In this document: in pieces, positions 21,401-33,400 of the stretch
Numbering within the stretch: position 1 is the stretch's first letter
Layout of the letters: each line of letters starts with the position of its first letter
Source of the DNA: Chara braunii
Lineage: Eukaryota; Streptophyta; Charophyceae; Charales; Characeae
Length of the DNA stretch: 46,105 nt
NCBI GenBank assembly: GCA_003427395.1
Contig: BFEA01000423.1
Coordinates: 502,896-549,000, forward strand
Direction: 5' to 3'
The notes under the pieces: generated by a model
Database searches by the model: none
What the model saw: the letters and a program-made list of their open reading frames with translations, nothing else
Told to the model about the DNA's origin: nothing
Translations under genes and position numbers: made by a program

Positions 21401-24400
21401 AAGGGTGGTAATCATGCTGCTTTGGGTAAGGAAATCAGTTGGCATGCGGTACTGAGCGCAGACAGTTCCTTACAAAATCTAAGGTAAAATTTCAGGGAGG
21501 TAAAATTTGTCACTGTTGTTCCACCTGATGACCATCTTTCCTTTTGCTGTGTCTTCTTAACCATTTTCCTTTTGCTCTGTCTTCTTAAGTTTGACTAAGA
21601 TGGAAGCTCATTTCAGAGCCTTTGGATCTTGCTCTCGGTGATATGGCATCTGGGCCATGCTCCTCTACTTTGGCAGCCTGCACTCTCTAGAAGTCCGCGT
21701 TTCAACTGGTGTAATCGAACTTGAGTGGCGTGCGACGCTGGAGGTCTGTTGCACGTTGCTGTTGAGGACGGTCAGCACACTTCAGACAACGTGTTTCAGT
21801 GGATGTAATGAGCTTGTACCGTTTGCTATGTGATGAGTGGGGCGCTGCAGGTCTGTTACTCGTTGCTGTCAATGACGGTCAGTGGGAGATTGCAGCCTTC
21901 ATTGCTGTGTTAGTTAGTGGGAACAGTCTGGGTATGGCCAAATCATAGTTTGGCATGTCTCGAAGTGCCAAAGTCCCATGTGCCAAAAATGTTTCTCTTA
22001 GGTGAATTGAGGGTTTGGTTCGGTGCTATATTGCACTGTCCTGCCCTCGATTATATCCAGAATGTCATGTGGCCCATACTTGGAGGCCACCTGAGTTCTC
22101 AAGGATGTGCAGGCAACTGTGTGCGTGGGTGAATAAGAGTTTTTGCGTGGTGGCATGATGTCCCATGTGGCTGTCCGTGTCACTGTATGTGTAGGTTAAC
22201 TCGAACTGTCATTGGCTGCCAAGTCTTCAATATTTCAGTTGCCGCCAGCTGTGGGATGGCAAAGGACTCAGTTTTGGGTTGGCGAGGGCCAGAGCAGGAA
22301 ACACACCCTCCACCATCCCCTCAATCCCATGGACCTCGCACCCCCCCGAGCGCACTTTATAAAGGGTGTGCATCCTGCGACAATTGGACGGTGTTGTGCT
22401 GGCAGCTATAGGTGGAGGTGCACTGTAGACTGATTCTTAAGGGTTAATATGTGGTGTCAATTCTGTTTGCCTTCAGTCCTTGTCATTATCTCGAAACTCA
22501 AATACTGATGGGGCCACTGCTCACTGTTAGTGCCGTTCATTGTTCTTGCGCACTACGTGCACGTGTCCTTCAGTTCCCATTAGAGTTGGGAAACATAGGG
22601 AATATATCATGCCACTCCCTTGGGCAACGTAAGAACCCTTAGGATTGTTTTAGTATGACTGCAATGGTGCCATTGGATGGTTTTGTTCCGTTTTCTAATC
22701 TGAAGCCATGGGTGTGGACGTGCAGCTTTCTTCTCTGACTACTTCTTGATGTGGAGGATTGTGTACATATTGCTGGCCAAATTGCTTCTGACGTAGGAGG
22801 TACATGTTCATCAAGTTCCTGAATGTTGTGCTGTGTTCTGGTGTGTTTCTGTTGGTTTGTGCAGCTTGGTAGCCGAGGCGATCCTGCTGATGGTCAAAAA
22901 GGCGACATGCGAATTGTGAGTGGTTTCTTTTCCTTGTTCAGACTTACGTAAACCGTTCATGGACATGACGCTCCCTCCCATAATCGTTTGTTCTTCCTGC
23001 TTTGTTGCATCTCTCAAATACACTGATTCTGTTTAGGAGCATAGCTGTGGAGAGAGTTGGACATTTGGCTCAGTGATCTAGCTAATGTCCGTATTAATGA
23101 GACATCCCCTTGAAAATTAGTTCGTCTGCTCCCTACTGTCCTGTATTCACTCTCAATGGGTGCCAGGAGGCAGGAGGAGTAGAATGGGAACCGAACAATG
23201 GTGGCGTTTGTTTTGATGCGAGTGCCTCGAATGGCAGTGGAGTTTTCCACTGTCCAAAACGTCTTCATTAACCACTTTGTTGGGAAGTATTTATTGAAGA
23301 TTTTCAACTGGAACTGCAGCTCTGATGTACTCGGGCCTTGTACACCATGGGGATTTCTTTCGCTTGAAATCGTTTCTATGATGAACCAGTGACTTTGATA
23401 CTCTACACGCTTGACGTGCACAGCATGTTTTTTGCACATAGAGACCATCTGCTCTTCTTCTGATTGGTATAACTACCTATGTGGCTGAAGGCCTCTACAG
23501 TCTAATAACAACGACGCAATTATCAGGGGTGCGCTCTACCAGCTTAGCTAATAGCCCACCATTTTTAGAGAATAGGCCCCTCACCTTATTCGTTCTGAAT
23601 TATGATTTTGAGTACTTACGCCGTTGATTCTTAATTCTGAATTTCAGTAGTATATAAGGGCCTAAATCAGTTCTGTATTATGTAGAAAAAACTGCCAATC
23701 CGTAGCAGTAACTACTTTTGGGCTTTTGCTATTTTTTTGGGTGCATTCGGTTTTTTAATTGTAGGTATATGACATATGTAGTTACTTAAAAAATAATTAT
23801 TTTTTCTGTTTTCGGCAGAGAACATTCTTTTTATCCCACAAGGGGCTGTAATGCGTTTCTATGGTATAGCTGACATTTTTTAAAGTTTTTACGACCAGAC
23901 CTGTGCCTGCTTAAAGTGCCACTTCGGGAGTTCATGATCCATGCTGGCTTGGGTAGGCCTACCACATACCTACGGCAGGCAAGCTCTGTAAGCTTGGATG
24001 GCTTGAACTCGGGACTTCTTTGTTTTGCTGTGAGTTTAGGATGAATGGTTTATCCGGTTATATTCAACACAAGGCGGGAGAGTTTGAAGGTGTGCAGTGT
24101 GTGGAGGTGTGAAGAGGAATGAAGTTGTGCACAGGTGTTTGCTATGCTTTCACCTAGGAGGTTCTGTCCTCCGGTTAATTCAGTGTGTGAGATTTGGTGT
24201 CACGCATGCACACTGAACGCTATAGTTTCTACAAGGTGCAGGTTGGAATCATCCTGCGAAATCATTTCATCTTCAAATGCGAAGTCGTTTGGTCGCTTGG
24301 ATACTGTAGTCTCGGGAAGGGCAACTACAGCTAGCAGATGTTCAGGGGTGGAGCTTGTGGGAGTTCAAAGTGCATCTGGAAGTTGTTCCTAACGTCTCAA

Positions 24401-27400
24401 AGGTTGTTCCCATGGTCAGGGAAAACTCCTGCGGAGAGAACGTGAACCAAGCCTTGCTGGTCGTTGAAATGTCTAGAACTCTGCCAGCAGTGTTGGGTGC
24501 TCTGAGTTGTAGCAACACATAAAATTAAACCACCAGTACCTCGGCCAGCTATTGAATCGGAGCCTGAATTTGCCCTGCGCGCCGATTTTTGCCGACCCTC
24601 TGTCGTTTCGTGAAAAAACGGGGTACCGGTACCGGTACCGCTACTTGGCACTTCGGCCTGAGGGCAGGTCCATCTGAACGGAAAACACATGGACCTGTGT
24701 TCAGGCCGAATTGGCAAGTAATGCAGTTTTTTTTTTTTTTTTTTTTTTTGTTTCGTTTGCTGCTTTCGCTTTCCGTACAGTCGCCGCAGGTCTGGTGCTC
24801 CCTGCGGATGGTGCGTGGCAATGGCCGTCCGTTTCTCTCTCTCTCTCTCTCTCTGTGCGCCTTTCCGCTGACGAAAGGCAGTGCTTCCGACAAGTAAGCT
24901 CTCTCTCTCTCTCTCTGTGCGTGCGCTTTTCCGCTCAGGAAAGCCCATGCTTTCGACAAGTGCTCTCTCTCTCTCTCACTCTCTCTCTCTCTCTTTCTCT
25001 ATCTCTCACTGTGTGTGCGCCTTTCCGCCGACGAAAGGCTGCGCTATCGACAACCTCTCTCTCTTTCTCTCTCTCTCGTTGTTTGCGCCTTTCTGCTGAC
25101 GAAAGGCCGCGCTATCGACAAGCTCTCTGTCTCTCTCTCTCTCTTTCCCTCCCCCAACAAACGACGGGCTGGACGTGGAAGCGGGGCGATGGCAGACGGG
25201 AAGACTGTAGGCCGCATGTGCAAGCACCCACCGGCCACCGCGCGGCGGGAAACCGCCTGTCTTTTTTTTTGTTTTTTTTTGTTTTTTTTTCCCCTCTTTT
25301 GTTTGTCCGTGCGTACAGCTCGCCCAAATGGTCGTAACCTATGTCCGCCTTCTTACTACCGGCCTTGTCCTGACTGGGCCCGCGAGGCCTTCATGAAAAA
25401 AACCTGCTGAACTGTCCCAGAGGCCCTGCGGTCGTGGCGCGTATACGGGAAGACCCGCGGCCGATGTATGGCCCAGGTACTGGTGGTTTAATTGGGTGCT
25501 CTGAGTTGTGGCCACACAAATAATTGTATCTTTTCGCTGTTCTGCTGGGTCCTTTGAGTTGTGGCCACACAAAAGTGCTTTCTGTTATTGGTGCTCGTTG
25601 GTGGCATTCCCCGTTGGACCGATCAAGGGTTATGGTTTCTGCTTTGTATGAGGATTGCTGTCATAATCGGTGCGGTCTTTGTACTTGCTATTATGTTCTT
25701 GGTGATTGTGTTGGTAGTCTATGTTGAAGAGCACGGTTGGTATGTTGGGTTGAGAATGGGTGAAGGAAGGGTGTCGGGGTCACAAGCGTCATGAAGGTTT
25801 TGGTTGTGGTTTGGTGTGGAGCAGGTGCTGGTTGGTATGCTTTTCATGAAAGATAGCTCCTCCTCTGGATTGTATTCTTGTGCCTGTGTGTTGCATTCGG
25901 AGGCCATGGTAGTTTCTTTCTGCAATGATGGCATGCATTTGATGCTTGGGTTTTGCCCGAATGCGGTGATGGAGAAGGAACGTCATGGAGGTGAATTCAT
26001 GGAGTGAGCCTGTTGCAGGTAATTGCAGGTCCTGGAATGGACTCTAATGATGGCTTTTTGTGCTGGCCTTCATCTACCAGGGCTTTCTGTTGCCGGGCGC
26101 CTGTTAGCACCTAAAATTGCTGGGTTCTTTCATAATGTTTTGTGAGTTCCTCTGCCCTAAATTTGAATGACATTCTCAGAAAAGCAGAGATTGGGAATGT
26201 GTATGCTGGTCTGTGATTTGTTTACTCAACTGGGCTGGCTTTCTGATTCTGATAACCTCGTGCACACTCCTAGGCTATGATAAACTCTTTGCCCGCTGAT
26301 TCTCAAATCCGCAATTCATCCCCAGGAAAGAGGTTTATTCGGTGATTTATCTGCAGGGCTTGCAGGAATTTGATAATGCAAATGCTTTACTGGATTTTGA
26401 TGAAAATGCTGGGGACGGTTTTATTCTTATTTGTTCGAATTCTTGTTTGCCTCCCCCCGCCTTTTTTTTTTTTACACTAGCTTGTCCTTCACACTTCCTT
26501 GGCTGTTCACTGAAGAAGTACATCGCATTGTTATTCTCAGGATTTGATCGGTGCTTCTTTCTGTTGTTCTCACGGATCCTTGTTGATAAGTATAATATTT
26601 TGGCGTCAATATGTGTACTTGGTGCAGGCTGATCAGAAACTTCGTGTATGCGATGTTTGTGGAGCTTTCCTGAGTATCTACGACAGGTGGGTGCGAGTGA
26701 CAGATAGGATTTTACCAATGGTGCAAAATGACACATACTTGTTTTTTTGGCCTTTTTGGTCTGATTATTTTGCCAATTTCTGCGCAAGCTTCCTTTCACG
26801 TGAACGCAACTGCAACTCCGATGATCTTATCTTGCACAGCGATCCATTGCCTCAGCTGTGGGGACAGTGGGTAACTGCGTGGAGAAGGCTGTGTTCGGTG
26901 ATGATAAACTAGGGTAGGGTTGAGGGTAGTCTTTGGGTCTTACAGGACACACTCATCTTCCATGCGTCTTCAGTTCTTGCTTCAAATTCTACGGCTTGCC
27001 GCTTAGTACAGGTTGAATGCTTGTACTGCCCTCTTGCTGTAGGCCTTTTGTTCTTTAGGAGTGTTTCAAAGTATTTGTGACGTTGGTAGTGTATTGGAGT
27101 GCCGGGTCACCTTTGGCATGAATAGAAATTAAGCCTCATTCCCTTCTGAATATCCATTGAACTGCAAATTTGTGCTTTTGAACTTGGGGGATGGTGTTTG
27201 ATAGTTGACACGGTGTATAGTCAGTTTTTCTCTGGCTAAGTGACGAATCTGTCCTAGTCTCATCATCTCGTACTGGCCCGGTGCTTTGCTCTGGAGTTGT
27301 TGGGTCATTCTTTGTGACGTCAGTGTGTCACTGCTCTGTAATTTGTTCCTTGACATGCTATCCATCTCTCACCTCGCTCTCCCCCTATAGTGTGAAAAGA

Positions 27401-30400
27401 TGAGAATTATGCTTGCAAAGCATCAACAAGTTCAGGGATTGTGGAAGGTTATGCTTACGCGTCGATGTTCTATTGTTGCCTGGAACTATGGGGATGCAGG
27501 AGCTAATGACTTGAGGTGGTGGCTTGTTTCTGTGATCCATGTGCAAAGCCTTTTCTTGAGAGGGGAAATAAATTTACTCCAAGGCCAGGGCTTGGCTCAT
27601 GTTGTAGGCAGTGGCAGGGCAGTCGGGCACTTGGCCAAGTGGTATGAGATGTGGATCTGTGTATTTGGGTGGCTAGATAGTGAAAGGTCATGCTCACGCC
27701 CCGATGTTCTATTGTTGCCTGCAACTATGGGGATGCAGGAGCCAATGGCTTGAGGTGGTGGCTTGTTTCTGTGATCCATGTGCAGAGCCTTTTCTTGAGA
27801 GGGGAAAGAGATCTACTCCAGGCCAGGGGTTGGCTCATGTTGTAGGCAGTGGCAGGGCAGGCGGGCACATGGCGAAGTGATATGAGATGTGGATCTGTGT
27901 ATTTGGGTGGCTAGACGACTCCTTTCTTCTTGTACGCAGTGTTGCATAGGAAGCTAGCAGGAATTGTCTGCGGAAGGATGCCTGAGAGGCCTGTTTGTTG
28001 GGCTGTGGGTTTTCTTTTACGGGCAGGGATTGCAAGGGTGTTTTCTGAAGGTTCCTTAGGACTGAGCAGGTGTTCGCCCCTTGATGTTTCTGACGTGTTC
28101 TCAATATTTTGTCTTGGCAAAATGTAGCAAATTGTGCTGTCTTTTCGCTGTTGCTCGAGAGTCAGACGGCATTCTGCATCAGCATGATGCAAATGGTCAG
28201 GTGCGTTGGTTAGGGTCTGCTACTGATGTCGAATAGTGAAACTTGGAAAGTGCAGGTGTAAGTATCAGCCCAATGGGTGGAAGAACCGGCCAGTAAGTAT
28301 GCAAATGTGCTGGCATACCGAAGCTCTACTGGGGTGGCTACGTTTTTACTCAGTAATGGTTAAATGTCGTTGGTGTCATGCAAATGTGCTGGCATACCGA
28401 AGCTCTACTGGGGCGGCTACTTTTTTACTCTGTAATGGTTAAATGTTGTTGGTGTCATGGTACTGGTCCTGCCATTCCTGAGGGCAGAATGCCGATCGCC
28501 TGACCACAGGTTATTGCACAAACTGAAGCAATGCGACGGCCGAAGTGTTAAATGTAATGGTGCTGAGGGTGAATGGCAAGGTGCAACCACTCTCAAGCTT
28601 GTGCAGAAAAACTGAACTTCCCTTCATCAATGAGATGTGAAGAAGGGAGTGAAGGTGCTTGCAAGAGAGAGAAGGGCTCACTGGTAAGCGGAATGCTCAT
28701 ATCTGTCACTAGCCGCAGCCCTAAGTACTGGATTCAACCTGGGATTAAGGTACTAGGTTTGGGTCTCTTGTAGGTTCCTTGAGATCAAGTTACTTGGCCA
28801 TTGTCCTGTTCACCCAGGCTGCTGACACATGTACCAATGCCTGGCATTTGGAGAAAGTGGCCCTCGTTGGTCTTGTGGGATGGCTTCTGAGCTTGTATTT
28901 TATATTGTTGGCACACCTGCTCTGGACCGAAGATGACTTCTGAAAGTTCTGAAGGCCTAACCTCGCATTTGTGGTTCCTTTGATGAACCTATGTTGCCAT
29001 ACAGCGATAGGCGATTGGCAGACCATTTTGGAGGAAAATTGCATTTGGGCTACTTCCAGATCCGCGAAAAGTTGCAAGAAATTAGGGTAAGCAAGCCCAT
29101 CTTGCTGCGGCGATCTTCTTCCTGGTTTTTATTGCGTGTGGCTGCTCCCTGGTTTTCAGACGTGTGTTGGCTTCAGTGTGTTTGTATGTGTTCTCTGTGT
29201 GTGTGTGTGCTTGCGTGTGACTCACATTCTGACTTGCCTGCAAGAACAATTCTTACGGGATGTGTGGTCCTGTTAGAATCGATGAGGATTGGGAAAGGGA
29301 TTGCAGGGCCGTGACATCACTGGTAAAAGAGACTCCATGAGAAAGGAGTTTTTGTGGAATGGTAAATGGATATATGTTTGAACTTTTAAGTATGTGGAAA
29401 GTTGGTTTAGGGAGAGCTCTTCAAGAGATCGCATCATCACACAAGTTGCATGTCTTGCACAATTTCTATTTCGTTTTACAATACAAAGGAAAGAACAACT
29501 GAATAACAGCTAGATCTTAGGGAGAATATGTCGGAGTGGTCGGCGAGCATGGGTTACCCTCTGTCATGTCGATGGAGAAGAGTCTCATGGACCTTTGGAA
29601 GTTGATGTCCCGGCTTGTTGAAAGTGCAGTAGCTCTTCAAAAACCATGGCCGATTTCTGAGCACAGGAAATTGAAGGCACCTTTCCACTTGCAACAATTT
29701 AACATGGGAAAATGTCTCTCATTGAATCATTTTTTTTCTGGAAAAAACGACCTGTGTGGTTTCCAGACATTACCATTAGCATGGGGTAGTGATATGTGAA
29801 AAGTGACACCTGGAATATAGATTACACGATTGTGCCGTCTCGAAGGTGGCTTGCTTTGAGTAATATTTTCAGGAGTCGTGTGGCCGGTTGGGAAGTTGCC
29901 TGATCTAAAAAGGTTGGCAAGGGAATGAAAGGCGAGTCCTGGCTGTGGGTAAAAGGCGCTTCACATTTAATGAGATGTTTTTGATGACCGCATTACTGTC
30001 TTCCGGATATAGGAGATTGGAAAGGCGAGTTTTTGTAAGGCACGTGCAGCTGTTGCAGGTGCAGGATATGTAATTTATAGAAAGCTTTTGAGTCGGGCAA
30101 TAACTCCTGGCGAAAGTGCAGAATAAACTATGATATAGATGAATGTATTTCTAAGCATCCTGTGTTCTGGTGAGTTCACGAGGATGGCATGTTTTCTATC
30201 TCCTCCGCCTCCTTTTCCTGTCTGTGAAACTTGATATCATGGATGTCGGGATTAAAGGAAGACAAGGCGCATTTAATCGGAAGCTTGATGGCTATATACT
30301 GCTGGCCAAGCTAGGCAGGTCTCGTCAATGGCAGGGATGATGTAGCAGTATTCTGATCTATAAAGCAGTAATTTGAAGCAAGGTGTCATTTGAGCACGCT

Positions 30401-33400
30401 CACATCGGAAGACGGAAATGGCATTATAGATGCCATTGCAGCCGCTTGTCTGTTAGTCTTGTAGTGCCTGGTGTGGCATTCCTTATGCTTTTCGTCTTTT
30501 GAGGCAGACATATTTGGATTACTCCGTGCATCAGCACATGCTTGCCTGTTTTCAGTAGCCGAGTACATGGTGTTTATGGGCGATCGCAGGGGAGCTACTT
30601 GTTGTCTCTGGCATTGCTGACGTTGGATTGGATTCATTCAATGTTTTGGCTGTAGACTCCATTTTGCCTTAGGCATTGTCAGGGCTTGTCCTGAGCGTAC
30701 TTGGCCCGCAAATGGCCAGAGTTCTCCTGAAGATGCCCAAATCAGCTCACGTGTCATCTCTGGCATCGCTGGCCTTGTATTGGATTCCTTCGATTCTGGC
30801 TGTAGACTCCATTGTGCCTTAGGCATTGTCAGGGCTTGTCTTGAGTGTACTTGGCCTGCAAGTGGCCAGTGTTCTCCTGAGGTAGGTTGAAGCAGCTGAT
30901 TGAAGAGTAGACATGAGCCGGGTCTTGTCAGGGCTAAGTTCTGGTGCAAGTGGAAGTCGTCTGAAATCATCGTTTTGCTATATATACAAGCCACGATCTC
31001 CAGAGATAGATAACTTCTGCTGCATGGGGAGACCTGGTTTGTATTTGACTGGAACTGGTTAGGGGATTGGTATCTACAAAACTACAGGGGAGTAAATGTC
31101 ATGAGGGGCCTGTCTGGACGGTTTGCTCTTGAAGCTCGTGAATAGCTGAGCTTGCTGGGCGAGCATGTTGGCCTGTGATCAAGGCCTTTACAGCACACGG
31201 ATGACGGAGATCGTAGGCTGGTATGGATTCGTGCTTGGTTCTTGATGCCTGGTGCTTGATACCATGTGAACTTGGGGTAGCTTGGTGCCCGCGCTACGTG
31301 ATCTCGGTGCTAGCCACCTGAATTGATGCCATCTATGCATTAGCTTACGTGAATTGAGGATCCATCTCCTCTCTGTGTCTCTCTCCATCTGTGATTTTTC
31401 TCATTTATCCGTTACCTTTCCTTTGTTTTTTGCAGCACGCTGGCGTGTTTGCTTGTAAATCTGTTTTCATTTTTTTTTTTTGACTTCTCCTTTTTGATTA
31501 AGTAGGTCGACTGTTCGCAGAGAGAGAGAGAGGACTGCAATTTCTTGTGTGTGGTTTTCTGTATGTTGACGGCAACAAGCTAAATTTCATGTCGACGGGA
31601 ACAAGTCAATCCTTTCTTCTTCCTCCATTAGGAAGAAGTTACAGAAGCTTGATTACAAATTAAATAAAAGGAAAGGAGGATGAGTAGAACAGAGCAGAAG
31701 GTAGGGATGGCCATCATGAAGGGGAGAGTGAAAGACAAAACGGAGAAGGATGGGGGGAAGAGCTGTTGTTATTTTTTTTTCTGTCAGGAGTAGCGACTTG
31801 CATGCAAATCACTGTTTTCAGTGCTGAGCAGACGAGGGAAAACGACGGGGAGAAGTAACGACTTATATGGGGATTGCTGTTTTAGATGTTTATTTGATAG
31901 AAGGGATAGGATGATCGAGGATGGCTTTTGCCTTTTTCCTTTTGGGTGTAGGCAGGACGTAATTGGCTGTGGATTAAGAAAAGAGTGCTGAAGATTGGGG
32001 CCAACAAGTGTGTAACATGTGTAGATGAAGCAGTGAGTAGGAGGAACAGAGGGGCAATGTAGCAAGTCTCACTTTATTGTTTTTCTTTCCCGCCATGAAG
32101 TGGCACGAACAAATCGTTGAAGCTCAAAGTGGAACAAAAAGGGCAGGAAATGGAGGGAGGAGGAGGATGTGTACCACACATTAAGCCAGCTTGAAAACAG
32201 CAGTCTAGAAGCTCATTGAGAACACAGCTGAAGAAGAGGTGGAGGAGAGGAAGAGGGAACCTTACGAATAGGTCATAGAAAGATAAAATGGCAGGAGGAT
32301 GATTTAGTGTCATTTAAGAGTCAATAATGCCAAGAAGGCCACGAACGGCAGAATGAAGATCATGTGTGAGTGGATGGGAGTTGGGAGTGGGATGAATGAA
32401 GGGAAGTGGGGAGGGACGGTGAGGAGTGTTGTAAAAAGTACCCCCTTGGGAAATAGATGATGAAATCACACGATTTCTAAAAAACAGAAATATTTGGTTT
32501 CCATACAGGTTCAGTGAGGAGTGTTGTAAACGGTATCCCCTTGGGAATAGATGATGAAACCTCACGAGCAGGCAGAAGAAGAGGCAGAGAGGGTGATGGG
32601 AGGATGATTAGGAGGAGAAATGCCTTTTTCTCCACTGTTGGCTATGCCCCCCCTTCCCTGTGCCAAAGTTTAGTCGAAGAGGCTGGAGATCATAAACAGG
32701 AGTGTTTCCTGCCCCCTTCACGAACACAGTGAAATCCATGAAAAGCTGGCGGAAGTGGAGGGGTGACGGAAGGAGTAATAGGAGAATGGGCTATTCCCCG
32801 TGCACAGGAGGATGATTAGGAGGAGAAATGCCTTTTTCTCCACTGTTGGCGATGTGCCCCCTTCCCCGTCCCAAAGTTCAGTCGAATTTAACAGGCTGGA
32901 GATCATAAACAGGAGTGTTTCCTGCCCCCTTCACAAACACAGTGAATCCATGAAAAGCTGGCGGAAGTGGAGGGGGAAAGAAGGGTGAAGGAAGGAGGAT
33001 TAGGAGAATGGGCTATTCCCCACTGAGCTATAGGTTGCCCCATGTTTGGTGTAATAGAATCATGAATGGACATGTGAGCCACGCAGCATGGAATCACTGT
33101 TGACAAGTCTTGTACAACTTCAAAAACATGGGATTGATTAAGGCAGTTGAACTACTCCTGTCGTTGATTCCAATGCCAAATTACAGTATCTTTATAGCAT
33201 CGGATGCATGCTCGCCTTAGGGGAGTACTTCCATAGTACCACAAGAATGAAGAGATGGACATGCTGAGACGGTGTGATTTCCCACAGAAAATCACAAACC
33301 GCAGGTCTGATCAAGCATTGCAAGTGAAGCCGGAACAGGTCATCTAGATATTGCTGAATAGGTCTAGTCTCATAGGTGTTTGACATGAATGTCCACGTCT

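Larger units (their letters stand above)
24523..25493. mobile_element. about 970-bp element with terminal inverted repeats
   Basis: AATTAAACCACCAGTACCT at 24523 is the exact reverse complement of 25475-25493, and the match extends imperfectly to about 24 bp. Related 32-bp sequences (GGGTGCTCTGAGTTGT...ACACA...AATT) stand at 24494-24525 and 25494-25525, and a third copy is at 25547-25578. The interior has no transposase frame. It holds an 80-nt hairpin, a T25-like run and a CT-rich hairpin minisatellite. It looks like a non-autonomous DNA transposon or composite repeat. Confidence 0.72.
22916..26627 (+). other. LUC7 intron (3.7 kb)
   Basis: The intron runs from GTGAGT to GGTGCAG. It holds the plastid trnI fragment with its AT-rich flank and the 970-bp inverted-repeat element. 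The rest (25580-26620) is GT-rich with no recognised gene. Confidence 0.82.
26687..29004 (+). other. LUC7 intron (2.3 kb)
   Basis: The intron runs from GTGGGT to CATACAG, between the two halves of zinc finger 2. It contains the 239-bp and 79-bp tandem duplications listed separately. Confidence 0.85.

Noticed and set aside
23508-23557. functional nuclear tRNA-Ile gene
   Set aside because: Only the plastid 5' exon and intron start are present; the 3' half and T-arm are missing.
25561-25794. small membrane protein frame
   Set aside because: GT-rich DNA naturally gives Val/Leu-rich frames; no start context or homology.
26360-26411. exon-like EFDNANALLDFDENAGD segment
   Set aside because: The linker exon (DMRI) and zinc-finger exon (ADQKL) join directly as in plant LUC7; no room for it.
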